The translations under genes were made by a program, and so were the position numbers. Shown piece after piece: positions 38,733 to 46,827 of a stretch of DNA of 64,000 nt (positions within the stretch are counted from its first letter, which is position 1; every line of letters begins with the position of its first letter). Source of the stretch: Celeribacter neptunius. GTDB taxonomy: Bacteria; Pseudomonadota; Alphaproteobacteria; Rhodobacterales; Rhodobacteraceae. Below the pieces are notes generated by a model. The model was not told where the DNA came from. It did not search any database and saw only the letters and a list, made by a program, of their open reading frames with translations. The stretch lies in the NCBI RefSeq assembly GCF_900113955.1, contig NZ_FORH01000002.1, positions 62,001 through 126,000 of the forward strand. Direction: 5' to 3'.

Positions 38733-39308
38733 ATGACCAATACCCCCATGACATCCGATACGCCCCGCCCTGCCCTCGCGCCTCTGTCCGATGCGGACTG
38801 GCCCGCCCCCGTGGCCGATCTGCGCGACGGTTTTGCCGGGGCGCTCAATGTCTATCGCACCATGGCGCATCACCCCGCGCTTCTGCGCGGCTGGGCACCG
38901 TTGCGCCAGCATGTGGTGAAGGACACATCTCTGGGGCTTGAGCGCTCCGAGGTGGTGATCCTGCGCACCGGAGTGCGGTTGGGCTCGGCCTATGAATGGG
39001 CGCATCACGTGTCGCGCGCCCGCGCACTCGGGTTTTCGGACGACCGTATCGCCGCGATCCGCTCGGCGCCGGAGCCCCTGCCGGAGGGCGAAGACGGGCT
39101 GCTCATTCGCGCGGTGGATGCGATCTTCGATCACCATCGCCTGCCCGCCGACCTGGAAGCCGAGCTGCGTGACGCGATCGGCAAGGACGGCGTCTTCGAT
39201 CTCATCGCCACGGTCGGGTTCTATTCCGTGCTGGGCACGATCCTGATGACCTATGAGGTGCCGGTGGACGCCAATATCGCCGCCGAGATGGCCGAAAATC
39301 CGCTCTGA
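38733..39308 (+). CDS. Carboxymuconolactone decarboxylase/AhpD-like protein
   Basis: A 191-residue all-helical protein with the family signature EWAHHVSRARALGFSDDRIAAI (about 90-112) and no CxxC pair, so it is more like carboxymuconolactone decarboxylase-type proteins than the AhpD disulfide reductase. The ATG at 38733 has GGAAA seven bases upstream; an in-frame ATG at 38598 has no site and translates the intergenic palindromes. It may act on an aromatic ring-cleavage lactone or on peroxides. A 15-bp tandem repeat follows the stop. Confidence 0.8.
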   Translation: MTNTPMTSDTPRPALAPLSDADWPAPVADLRDGFAGALNVYRTMAHHPALLRGWAPLRQHVVKDTSLGLERSEVVILRTGVRLGSAYEWAHHVSRARALGFSDDRIAAIRSAPEPLPEGEDGLLIRAVDAIFDHHRLPADLEAELRDAIGKDGVFDLIATVGFYSVLGTILMTYEVPVDANIAAEMAENPL

Positions 39309-39316
39309 GATCCTTT

Positions 39317-39349
39317 CAGAAACGGTTCGGGCAGAAACGGTTCGGGCAG
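39317..39349 (+). repeat. 15-bp tandem repeat
   Basis: CAGAAACGGTTCGGG occurs twice head to tail, followed by a partial third unit (CAG). It fills the 45-bp gap between two convergent genes. Probably a replication-slippage product. Confidence 0.8.
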
Positions 39350-39353
39350 CCGA

Positions 39354-40196
39354 TCAATCCGAGAGGCTGCCGCCGATCCGGGCGGCGATCTCCTTCAGGG
39401 GCTCGGCGTAATCCTCGAGCGCCTTTTTCGTGTTCATCGCCGTGCGGATCCAGATCATCGACACACAGCCCAGCACGGTCTCCGAGCTCCGGGCATCCGG
39501 GGCGCGGATCGGCACGGCAATCGAAGAGGTCTGCGGGTTGAATTCGCCGCTGTCGCGAATGGCCACACCGCGCGCCCTGATCTCGGAAATCAGTCGATTG
39601 AGCCAGCGTTCCTCGAGATAGGGGAGATCCTGCTCATCGCCCAAGCGGCGCAGATGCTCGAGGATCAGCCCGCGTTCCTCTTCCGGGCAAAAGGCGAGAT
39701 AGGCCCGCCCTGCCGAGGTGCGCAGCACCGGCAGGCGATAGCCGGTCATGCCCCGGTCGATGGACAGAGGCGAGCGACCATGCGTGGTCTCCTGAATCAC
39801 CATGGCGGCATTGTTGTAGACCGTGAGATCGAGCGGCCAGACCATGCTCCGCCCGTATTTGGCAAAGAGCGGCCCGGCGGTCTGCGACATCTCGCTGGTG
39901 AGCGCATAGCCATCGCCCAAGGCGGCCGCCAGACGGGTCACCCGGACATAGTTCGAGGTGGCGGAAAAGGTGACATAGCCCAGCTCCTCGAGCGTTTCCA
40001 GGAGGCGATAGACGGTCGGGCGCGGCAGGGCGAGCGCCTTGGCGATCTCACCGGGGCGGGTCTCACCCAACTTGTTCACGTAGCGCAGGATCGACAGCCC
40101 CCGGGCGAGCGCGCGCACAGAGCCTTTGGGCGGAGCTTTCATGAATTCTGCTTCCGGGTCTGAGACGGGGAGCGGCGTGGCAGGATCGATGGTCAT
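39354..40196 (-). CDS. IclR-family regulator, MhpR-like
   Basis: A 280-residue regulator (262 if it starts at 40142, where GGAAG sits eight bases upstream; the longer start has no clear site). The winged helix covers LGETRPGEIAKALALPRPTVYRLLETLEELG in pieces; the ligand domain contains VVWPLDLTV-like and ETTHGRSPLSIDRGMTGYRL blocks and AFCPEEERGLI, which match E. coli MhpR as I recall it. MhpR activates 3-(3-hydroxyphenyl)propionate genes on binding the aromatic acid. Here it is the last gene of the aromatic island, 84 bases after the hydrolase gene, and probably controls it. Confidence 0.88.
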   Translation of the reverse strand: MTIDPATPLPVSDPEAEFMKAPPKGSVRALARGLSILRYVNKLGETRPGEIAKALALPRPTVYRLLETLEELGYVTFSATSNYVRVTRLAAALGDGYALTSEMSQTAGPLFAKYGRSMVWPLDLTVYNNAAMVIQETTHGRSPLSIDRGMTGYRLPVLRTSAGRAYLAFCPEEERGLILEHLRRLGDEQDLPYLEERWLNRLISEIRARGVAIRDSGEFNPQTSSIAVPIRAPDARSSETVLGCVSMIWIRTAMNTKKALEDYAEPLKEIAARIGGSLSD

Positions 40197-40280
40197 GGGA
40201 GGACCATTTCACATGCCACGCCGGGTTGAAAGCGCGAAGGATCGCGCGCGGGATCACACGAAGGCGTCCGGGCCTGTGGC

Positions 40281-41135
40281 TCAGACTTCGGCCTTCACCG
40301 GGTTCGACAGCACGCCGACACCGGAGACCTCGACCTCGCAGATATCGCCGTCTTTCATGAACAGCGGCGGGTTGCGGCGCGCGCCGACACCGCCCGGGGT
40401 GCCTGACACGATCACATCGCCGGGCAGCAGCGGCAGGATGGTCGAACAATACGAGATCAGCCGCGGGATCGAGCACACCAGCATGTCGAGCGTGGTGTCC
40501 TGCACGGTCTCGCCATTCAGGCGGGTCTGCAGGCGCATCTTGGTGTGATCCCCAATCTTGTCCGCGATCTCGTCGGCGGTCACCATCCAGGGGCCGAACC
40601 CGCCGGTGCCGGCGAATGTCTTGCCCGGCATGAACTGATGCGTGTGCTTCTGCCAGTCGCGCACGGAGCCGTCGTTATAGCACGCATAGCCCGCGACGTA
40701 ATCCATCGCATCTTCTTCGGAGATGCGGCGGCCTTCCTTGCCGATGATCACGGCGACCTCGCCCTCATAGTCGAACATGTCGCTCTCGAGCGGTTTGATC
40801 AGCGGCTGGTTGTGACCGATCTGCGAGCCTTGGTAGCGGGCGAAGAGCACCGGATTCGGGGTCTCTTCGCGGCCCGTCTCCTCGATATGCGCATGGTAGT
40901 TCAGACCGACACAGATGATCTTGTCCGGGTTCGGGATGACCGGATCGTGGGTGACGTCGTCAAAGGCGTAATCGGCCTCGGTTGCCGCGAGCGCTTCGGC
41001 GGCAGCCATATCGCCCGTGGCGAGGAAATCGCGCAGCGTCGGCGCGTCAAAGCGTTTGCCGAGATCGACGATACCTTGATCAGTGACGAGCCCGTAGGAG
41101 GACACGCCGTCTTTGGTAAAAGAGCAGAGTTTCAT
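40281..41135 (-). CDS. Fumarylacetoacetate hydrolase family protein
   Basis: A 284-residue FAH-superfamily enzyme. The metal and active-site blocks are visible: CVGLNYHAHIEETG, FDYEGEVAVIIGK (two acidic ligands), and YNDGSVRDWQ. The family covers hydrolases, isomerases and decarboxylases of ring-cleavage products such as 2-hydroxymuconate derivatives and acylpyruvates. Following an extradiol dioxygenase and a flavin hydroxylase, it probably hydrolyses or isomerises the meta-cleavage product. The gene starts three bases after the hydroxylase stop. Confidence 0.9.
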   Translation of the reverse strand: MKLCSFTKDGVSSYGLVTDQGIVDLGKRFDAPTLRDFLATGDMAAAEALAATEADYAFDDVTHDPVIPNPDKIICVGLNYHAHIEETGREETPNPVLFARYQGSQIGHNQPLIKPLESDMFDYEGEVAVIIGKEGRRISEEDAMDYVAGYACYNDGSVRDWQKHTHQFMPGKTFAGTGGFGPWMVTADEIADKIGDHTKMRLQTRLNGETVQDTTLDMLVCSIPRLISYCSTILPLLPGDVIVSGTPGGVGARRNPPLFMKDGDICEVEVSGVGVLSNPVKAEV

Positions 41136-41138
41136 GGG

Positions 41139-42647
41139 TTAAGCCATTTCCGGTTGTTGCGTTTCAGAAGAGGGTTGAAGCGGGCTGGGCAGGATGCGCG
41201 TGATCAGCGCCTCCAGCTCAGCTCTGGTGTCGGCCCCGCCGAGCGTGTGACGGTCGGGGCGCAAAACGGTGGCGCGGGCGCCCAGGCGGGCAAGGTGGTC
41301 GGCGGCGTTGGAAGTGTCTGTGGTCACCAGACCGACGCCCTCGGGGAGATCGAGCCCCTCGACCAGACCGGCCTCGGCCACCACCACGAAAGCATGCGGG
41401 AACACGTCATCCATACGGCTGCCATCCGACATGCGCGGCTGACCGAACAGACGCCCGGCCTTGTCGCTGCCGTCCCCGAGCCCCGGCCCGATCGGCGGCG
41501 CGATGCTTTCCATCCGGGCGGAACCATCGGCGGAGGGCAGCGCCGCACGCAGCGCTTCTTCGGTGCCAACCGTGTTGATCAGCCCGCCCAGCCGCACCGC
41601 GGTCTTGATATATTCGGCGGCGTTGGGTTTGCGCTCGCTCTCGTAAGTGTCGAGCAGGCGTTCCGCCGCCTCGCCGGTGACAAGGCCTTTGCAGATCAGC
41701 GCCAGTTTCCAATAGAGATTGACCACATCGCGAGTGCCGGCGCACATGCCCTGCCCCATGAACGGCGGCGTCTGATGACAGGCATCGCCGGCCAGCAAAA
41801 GCCGCCCCTCGCGCCAATCCTCGGCCACCAAGGAGTGGAAGGTGTAGACGGCGGTGCGCTCCAACTCCGCCTCTTCCGGCTTGAGCCAGTCGGACAAGAG
41901 CTCCCAGACCCGTTCCGGTTTCGAAATGTCGTGGCTCGTCTCCTCGGGCAGGACGGTGATCTCCCAGCGCCGTCGCATCCCAGGCGTGCGCACATAGGTG
42001 GCGGGACGTTCGGGCACGCAATACTGGATCGAATGATCGCCGAGGCTCGGCTTGTCCTCATTGAGGATCACATCGACCACGAGCCAGCGTTCGTGGAAAC
42101 CGTAATCCTCCATATCGCTCTCGATATAGCGGCGAATGAGCGAGCGCGCGCCATCGCAGCCGACCACATAGGAGGCACTGACGTGATGGACCTTGCCCTT
42201 GGTCATGTCCTCATAGCGCAGCTCGACCTTGTCGCCCTGATCGTCGATGTTGAACACATCGCAACGGGTGCGCACGGTGACCTCGGGGCGATCCGCAAGC
42301 CGGTCGCGCAACAGCTCCTCGAGATCGGGCTGGTGGAAGCGATAATTGGCGTTCCAGGCCTGCGGCCCCTCGCCCTGCGGGCGCGGCCAATCCAAAAGAA
42401 TCTTGCCATCTCGGTCGACGAATTGCATGCCCGGGTGGCGATGGGTCTTTGCGGCCATCTCATCGGCAATGCCGATCCATTGAAAGGCGCGCATCACCTC
42501 GGCATCGAAATGCACCGCGCGCGGCAGGTGATAATGTGCCGCCTCGCGTTCCAAGACCAGAGTCTTGAGGCCGCAAGCCGCCAATAGATGCGCCAGCGTG
42601 GCACCCGCAGGCCCGTAGCCCACGATGGCAACGTCGAAATGTTCCAT
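41139..42647 (-). CDS. FAD-dependent aromatic hydroxylase (MhpA-like)
   Basis: A 502-residue class A flavoprotein monooxygenase. The Rossmann motif GYGPAGATLA is at 10-19, VGCDGARS marks the second FAD/NADPH block, and GDACHQTPPFMGQGMCAG is the ribityl-binding motif near residue 290. A thioredoxin-like C-terminal region, typical of MhpA/PheA, follows. It ring-hydroxylates a phenolic acid using NAD(P)H and O2 to give a catechol. The ATG at 42647 has AGG eight bases upstream; an ATG at 42653 overlaps the dioxygenase stop as ATGA and is the alternative. The natural substrate could be 3-hydroxyphenylpropionate or a relative. Confidence 0.9.
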   Translation of the reverse strand: MEHFDVAIVGYGPAGATLAHLLAACGLKTLVLEREAAHYHLPRAVHFDAEVMRAFQWIGIADEMAAKTHRHPGMQFVDRDGKILLDWPRPQGEGPQAWNANYRFHQPDLEELLRDRLADRPEVTVRTRCDVFNIDDQGDKVELRYEDMTKGKVHHVSASYVVGCDGARSLIRRYIESDMEDYGFHERWLVVDVILNEDKPSLGDHSIQYCVPERPATYVRTPGMRRRWEITVLPEETSHDISKPERVWELLSDWLKPEEAELERTAVYTFHSLVAEDWREGRLLLAGDACHQTPPFMGQGMCAGTRDVVNLYWKLALICKGLVTGEAAERLLDTYESERKPNAAEYIKTAVRLGGLINTVGTEEALRAALPSADGSARMESIAPPIGPGLGDGSDKAGRLFGQPRMSDGSRMDDVFPHAFVVVAEAGLVEGLDLPEGVGLVTTDTSNAADHLARLGARATVLRPDRHTLGGADTRAELEALITRILPSPLQPSSETQQPEMA

Positions 42648-42649
42648 TC

Positions 42650-43642
42650 TCATGTCCTTCCAGATGCGTTCTTTTTGGCGAGCTCGCCGTAGAGCCACGG
42701 GCACTCCGCCACCGGCGGGCTGCGACGGCCGCGTTCGGCGGCGTCCAAGCGCATGTCGCGCAGGCGTTTGCGGCCCTGTTCCTCTTCGAGATAAAGCCGC
42801 TCATGACCCCAGAAGCTCGGCCCGTCATGGGTCTGATGCGGCTCCCATGTCTCGGGCTCGATCAACCGCCCGCCCCAGCCGTTCTCGACAAAGAAACCCG
42901 AGGGCGAATGGGCGTAATAGGAGGTCATGTAATCATTGGTATGGCGGCCGAGCGTATAGGCGACCCGGCCCTCTTCCCGTTGCGCCAGATCATAGCCCTG
43001 CCCCACGTCGTCAAGGTTCTGGAATTCGACCATGAAATGGTGAAAGCCCAATTGGCCGGAGCCGACCATGGCAAAGCTGTGGTGGCGCTCATTGAGATGG
43101 AAGAAGTAGAGCCCGTAAGGTTCCAGCCCGTAATCGGAGACATGAAAGTCCAGAAGATCGCGGTAGAAGGGCATCATCACCTCGATGTCCTTGACGTGCA
43201 GAACCGCATGGCCCATGCCCAGCGGACCGGTCATGAACCCGTCGATCGGGCGCCCCGGCACGAACGGGTCAGAGGCGATCATCGGATTGAAAAACAGCTC
43301 GACCCGGTTGCCGCCCGGGTCCTCGAACCAGATCAGCCCCTCGACAAAGCGCCGATCGCAGAGCTCCTTGGAGCCGAGCGTGACCCGAACGCCCGCCGCA
43401 TCGAGCCGGCCCGCGTAATGTTGCAGATCGTCCTTGTGGGCCACTTCGAAACCCAGAAACGCCAGCGTCTCTCCGGGTTCATCGGACACCAGAAGCCGCT
43501 GCATCTTGTCATCCATGCGAAAGGCCAGCGCCTTGCCGCCGCGGTCGATTTTCTGCATGCCCAGAAGCTTGCCGGCAAAATCGGACCAGTCGTCGAGCTT
43601 GTCGGAGCGCACACCGAGATAGCCCAGAGCAATGATCGCCAT
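42650..43642 (-). CDS. Extradiol (type I) ring-cleavage dioxygenase, BphC-like
   Basis: A 330-residue two-domain vicinal-oxygen-chelate enzyme that cleaves a catechol next to the hydroxyls. Iron ligands fit H145 (GMGHAVLHV), H201 or H202 (FHHFMVEF) and E253 (GFFVENGWGG); H187/188 and Y242/243 match the usual catalytic His and Tyr. The start at 43642 (MAIIALGYLGV) has GGAG six bases upstream and is the classic beginning of the family; an ATG four codons earlier is rejected. It is directly followed by the hydroxylase that makes its substrate. Confidence 0.92.
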   Translation of the reverse strand: MAIIALGYLGVRSDKLDDWSDFAGKLLGMQKIDRGGKALAFRMDDKMQRLLVSDEPGETLAFLGFEVAHKDDLQHYAGRLDAAGVRVTLGSKELCDRRFVEGLIWFEDPGGNRVELFFNPMIASDPFVPGRPIDGFMTGPLGMGHAVLHVKDIEVMMPFYRDLLDFHVSDYGLEPYGLYFFHLNERHHSFAMVGSGQLGFHHFMVEFQNLDDVGQGYDLAQREEGRVAYTLGRHTNDYMTSYYAHSPSGFFVENGWGGRLIEPETWEPHQTHDGPSFWGHERLYLEEEQGRKRLRDMRLDAAERGRRSPPVAECPWLYGELAKKNASGRT

Positions 43643-43684
43643 GGTTGTCTCCATTGGTTGAATTCGGGATGCCTCAGTTTAAAA

Positions 43685-43739
43685 GGTCAGCGCCCTGACC
43701 CCGAGGCGAGATCCCTGTCCGTCCGAAGAGCGGACAGGG
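43685..43739 (-). terminator. Two tandem stem-loops after the TRAP binding-protein gene
   Basis: CCCTGTCCG/CGGACAGGG (43713-43721 and 43731-43739, perfect 9-bp stem) lies just after the binding-protein stop. GGTCAG-CGCC-CTGACC (43685-43700) follows and on the minus strand is trailed by TTTT. Together they should end or thin out transcription before the dioxygenase gene. Confidence 0.7.
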
Positions 43740-43746
43740 CATGCGA

Positions 43747-44751
43747 TCAGTGACCGGCCACCTCATGGGCACGGCTCAGCGCCGCGTCGGCCGCCGCGGT
43801 ATCGGATTGCTCCGCCACCCAGGCTGCGGGCGCGCCCTCGAAGGCTTTGGCCCAGGCCGCCATGCCGGCCGCGTCCGGGTCGACGAAAGTGACCTCGCCC
43901 GCGTCACGAAAGGCTTGTTCGATCTCCGCATCGGTCTGATCGACCACGGAGGCGATCCAGTCGGCGGTGGCGCGACCGGACATCTCGTCAATCACCGCCT
44001 TGTCGGCGTCAGACAGGCTGTCATAGGCGCGCTGGTTCATCAGGATCGACATAGGTTGAGCCATGAAACCGGTAGTGGAGATGTTCGGCGCCACCTCGTT
44101 GAGGCGGAAGGTGCGATAGGCATCCATCACCCAGACCGCGCCGGAAACCACGCCGCGTTCGAGATTTTCATAGACCTGCGGCGCCGGGATGCCGACGCCC
44201 GAGGCGCCGACCATGCCGAAGAGTTCGGAGCCGAATTTCGACGGCGAGCGCAGCTTCAGCCCGTCGAGATCGGTGGGGGTCTCGGCGGCTTTGTCCGTCA
44301 TGAAAAACCGGTAGGCGGGCGTGGTGAACAGCGCAATCACCTTGTAATCGGCATATTCCGCATCGAGCGCGCCATCTTCGGACAATGTGTTGAGGATATC
44401 GGCGCCGGTCGCGCCCTTGTCGACCAGCCCCGGCAGCTCCACCACACCGCTCAGCGGGAACAGCCCCGGCGTGTAGGTCGGCACCACCAGGGCGACATCG
44501 GCGACACCGGCCTTGACCAGTTCGGCCTGGGCCGGCGGGGCACCGAGGATGGAGCCGGGGTAGAGCTTGAACTGCGCTTTCGGCGAGAGTTTCGCATTCA
44601 CCTGATCGATCCAGGGCTGCAGGATTTTCGACGAATAGAAGCCCTGCGCCGGCTCGAAGGACGAGACGCGCATTTCCCGGGCCTCTGCGGCGGTGACCGA
44701 TGCGGTCAATGTGAGAGCCATGGCGGCGGTTTTCAGCAGTCGGTTGAACAT
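43747..44751 (-). CDS. TRAP transporter solute-binding protein (DctP family)
   Basis: A 334-residue periplasmic receptor with a Sec signal peptide (MFNRLLKTAAMALTLTASVTA, cleavage near AEA at residue 24). The mature start MRVSSFEPAQGFYSSKI and the LKLRSPSKFGSELFG segment, which contains the conserved Arg that binds the substrate carboxylate, fit DctP. GGGAGG precedes the start at 44751. In front of aromatic catabolic genes it most likely binds an aromatic carboxylate. It is the last gene of the three TRAP genes and is followed by strong stem-loops. Confidence 0.92.
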   Translation of the reverse strand: MFNRLLKTAAMALTLTASVTAAEAREMRVSSFEPAQGFYSSKILQPWIDQVNAKLSPKAQFKLYPGSILGAPPAQAELVKAGVADVALVVPTYTPGLFPLSGVVELPGLVDKGATGADILNTLSEDGALDAEYADYKVIALFTTPAYRFFMTDKAAETPTDLDGLKLRSPSKFGSELFGMVGASGVGIPAPQVYENLERGVVSGAVWVMDAYRTFRLNEVAPNISTTGFMAQPMSILMNQRAYDSLSDADKAVIDEMSGRATADWIASVVDQTDAEIEQAFRDAGEVTFVDPDAAGMAAWAKAFEGAPAAWVAEQSDTAAADAALSRAHEVAGH

Positions 44752-44779
44752 GGTTTCCTCCCAGATGTTCTTATGCGGT

Positions 44780-46081
44780 TCAGATGGCGTTGAGCGGCAG
44801 CCAGATCACGATGGCCGGAATGGCGATGATGATGGCGACGCGGATGAAATCGGCGATCACGAAAGGCGCAGCGCCTTTCCACAGTTCGGTGAGCTTGACA
44901 TCGGGCTGCACGGTCTTGAGCACGAACAGGTTCATCCCCACCGGCGGGGTAATCAGCCCCATTTCCACAACCATGACGGCGAAGATGCCGAACCAGACGA
45001 GATCGATCCCGGCGGCCTGGGCGATCGGCACGAAGAGCGGCACGGTCAGAAGCAGCATGGCAAGACTGTCCATCAGCGTGCCGAGACCGAGATAGATCAC
45101 CAGCATCAACAGGATCACCAGAAGCGGCTGATCGAGGATGCCAGAGAACATGCCGGTCAGAGAGAAGGGCAGGCCCGAGAGCGCCAGAAAGAAATTGAAC
45201 AGGTTGGCCCCGATCAACACCAGATAGAGCGCACCGCAGGTCATCGCCGTGTCCATCATCGCGGACAGGAAACCCTCGCCCGACAGGCGCCGCGAGATCA
45301 CCCCATAGGCCAGCACCACGGCGGCGCCGATGGCGGCGGTCTCATTGGCGGTGAAAACCCCACTATAGAGCCCGCCCATGATCAGACCGAAGATGCCGAT
45401 GGGGGGCAAAAGCTCCCTGAGCGCGGCGTTGCGTTCCTGCGCCGTGGCCCGGGCGCGTTTCGGCGCAGAGGACCAGCCCATCCAGATCGGCACCCAGATG
45501 GCGAGACAATAGAGCGTGACGGCCAAAATGATCGGCCCGGCGGTGGCCAGCAAAAGCTCGCGAATGGACTGCTCTGCAATAAAGGCATAGATCACCAGCA
45601 CGGTCGAAGGCGGGATCAGGATGCCCAGCGTGCCACCGGCGGCCACGGAGCCGGCCGAGAGCGAACGCGAATAGCCCGCGTCTTGCATTTCCGGCATGGC
45701 GATCCGACCCATGGTGGCGGTGGTCGCCAGCGAAGACCCGGAAATCATGCCGAAACCCGCAGAGGCCCCGATGGTGGCCAGTGCCAGCCCGCCGCGCCGG
45801 TGCCCGATCAGCACCGACATCGATTGATAGAGCTTGGCCGACAGCCCGGAGCGCGCGGCGATATTGCCCATCATCACGAAGAGCGGCAGCATGGTCAGCG
45901 TATAATTCGTCAGGCTGTCCCAGGTGGTGGTGGCACCGATGGCCATGGCCCCGTCCATGCCGATGATCATCGCGGAGCCGAGAAGACCCACCAGCCCCAG
46001 CGCCACAGCGACGGGCACTTCGAGGAAAATCATGACAATGGCGGCGGCAAAGCCGAGACCGCCCAAAAGCAACCCGCTCAT
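44780..46081 (-). CDS. TRAP transporter large permease (DctM family)
   Basis: A 433-residue inner-membrane protein with about twelve membrane segments that drives uptake with the sodium gradient. Recognisable DctM parts are FLEVPVAVALGLVGL near the N terminus, LPLFVMMGNIAARSG and IPPSTVLVIYAFI. The ATG at 46081 overlaps the stop of the small permease as TGATG; GTG or TTG codons just upstream are possible. 28 bases separate it from the binding protein. Confidence 0.93.
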   Translation of the reverse strand: MSGLLLGGLGFAAAIVMIFLEVPVAVALGLVGLLGSAMIIGMDGAMAIGATTTWDSLTNYTLTMLPLFVMMGNIAARSGLSAKLYQSMSVLIGHRRGGLALATIGASAGFGMISGSSLATTATMGRIAMPEMQDAGYSRSLSAGSVAAGGTLGILIPPSTVLVIYAFIAEQSIRELLLATAGPIILAVTLYCLAIWVPIWMGWSSAPKRARATAQERNAALRELLPPIGIFGLIMGGLYSGVFTANETAAIGAAVVLAYGVISRRLSGEGFLSAMMDTAMTCGALYLVLIGANLFNFFLALSGLPFSLTGMFSGILDQPLLVILLMLVIYLGLGTLMDSLAMLLLTVPLFVPIAQAAGIDLVWFGIFAVMVVEMGLITPPVGMNLFVLKTVQPDVKLTELWKGAAPFVIADFIRVAIIIAIPAIVIWLPLNAI

Positions 46082-46566
46082 CACCAATCCCTCTCATTGC
46101 GTGCCGCGAACCAGAGCCCGGCGATGGCCGCGATCAGGGCAAAGCCGAGCGTCACCGCCGCGACACTGATCGCCAGCGGAATCGGCAGGCCCAGATCCGC
46201 CGTGGTTTCCGGAGAGCCCCATTTCGAGACCACGTTCTCGCCCATGATCCAGAGCAGCAGCGCCGCGAAGATCAGCGACCCGATCGCTCCGACAAGACCC
46301 AGAGGCCTGGTGAAACGGTTCGGGCTCAGTTCCGACAGCAGCTTGGCGGTGACATGGGTGCGCTTGGCGTAGCACACGGGCATCGACAAGAGCGCGCCCA
46401 GACCGATCGACAGCGAGGTCAGCTCGATCGCACCCGGCACGTTCTTGCCAGCAACGGCGCGCAGGATCACATCGCTCACGGTGACGCCGGTGCCGAAGAG
46501 AAAGCACAGCCCTGCAGAGGCCAGGAGCGCGCCCGACACGATCTTCTTGGATTTCGAATGGATCAT
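46081..46566 (-). CDS. TRAP transporter small permease (DctQ family)
   Basis: A 161-residue protein with four membrane helices, the small subunit that partners the large permease. The ELTSLSIGLGALLSMPVCYAKRTHVT segment matches DctQ (in pieces: ELTSLSIGLGALLSMP, then RTHVT). The likely start is the ATG at 46566 (MIHSKSKKI); the frame is open to 46638, but that extension has no family similarity. First gene of the TRAP and probably of the whole aromatic operon, with a 261-base upstream region. Confidence 0.88.
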   Translation of the reverse strand: MIHSKSKKIVSGALLASAGLCFLFGTGVTVSDVILRAVAGKNVPGAIELTSLSIGLGALLSMPVCYAKRTHVTAKLLSELSPNRFTRPLGLVGAIGSLIFAALLLWIMGENVVSKWGSPETTADLGLPIPLAISVAAVTLGFALIAAIAGLWFAARNERDW

Positions 46567-46742
46567 CTTGCCCGGCGCTCCTGTGGCAGGGCGCAGGCGG
46601 GCCAGAAACAAGCAGGCCAGAAATGCGTGGCGGGACATGCCCCCACGGCGTTCAGTCTCATGTGCGTTTTCACGGCGTTCCTCCCGTCGCTTTCCTTTGA
46701 TCTACAAAAGATGTGAGCGGAAACAGGACCGTTAATCACGAT

Positions 46743-46761
46743 GTGTCCGCCTGACGGACAC
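46743..46761. promoter_or_regulatory. Candidate operator palindrome upstream of the TRAP operon
   Basis: GTGTCCG-CCTGA-CGGACAC, a perfect 7-5-7 inverted repeat between the LysR gene end and the TRAP operon. It is about 180 bases before the small-permease start. No T tract follows, so an operator is more likely than a terminator. The IclR-family regulator at 39354 is the obvious candidate to bind it. Confidence 0.4.
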
Positions 46762-46827
46762 CCTCTTTCCGATCCCGATGGAGCTGCACGCCGAAAGGCC
46801 GGCCAAAGCGCACTCACAGGCACCAGC

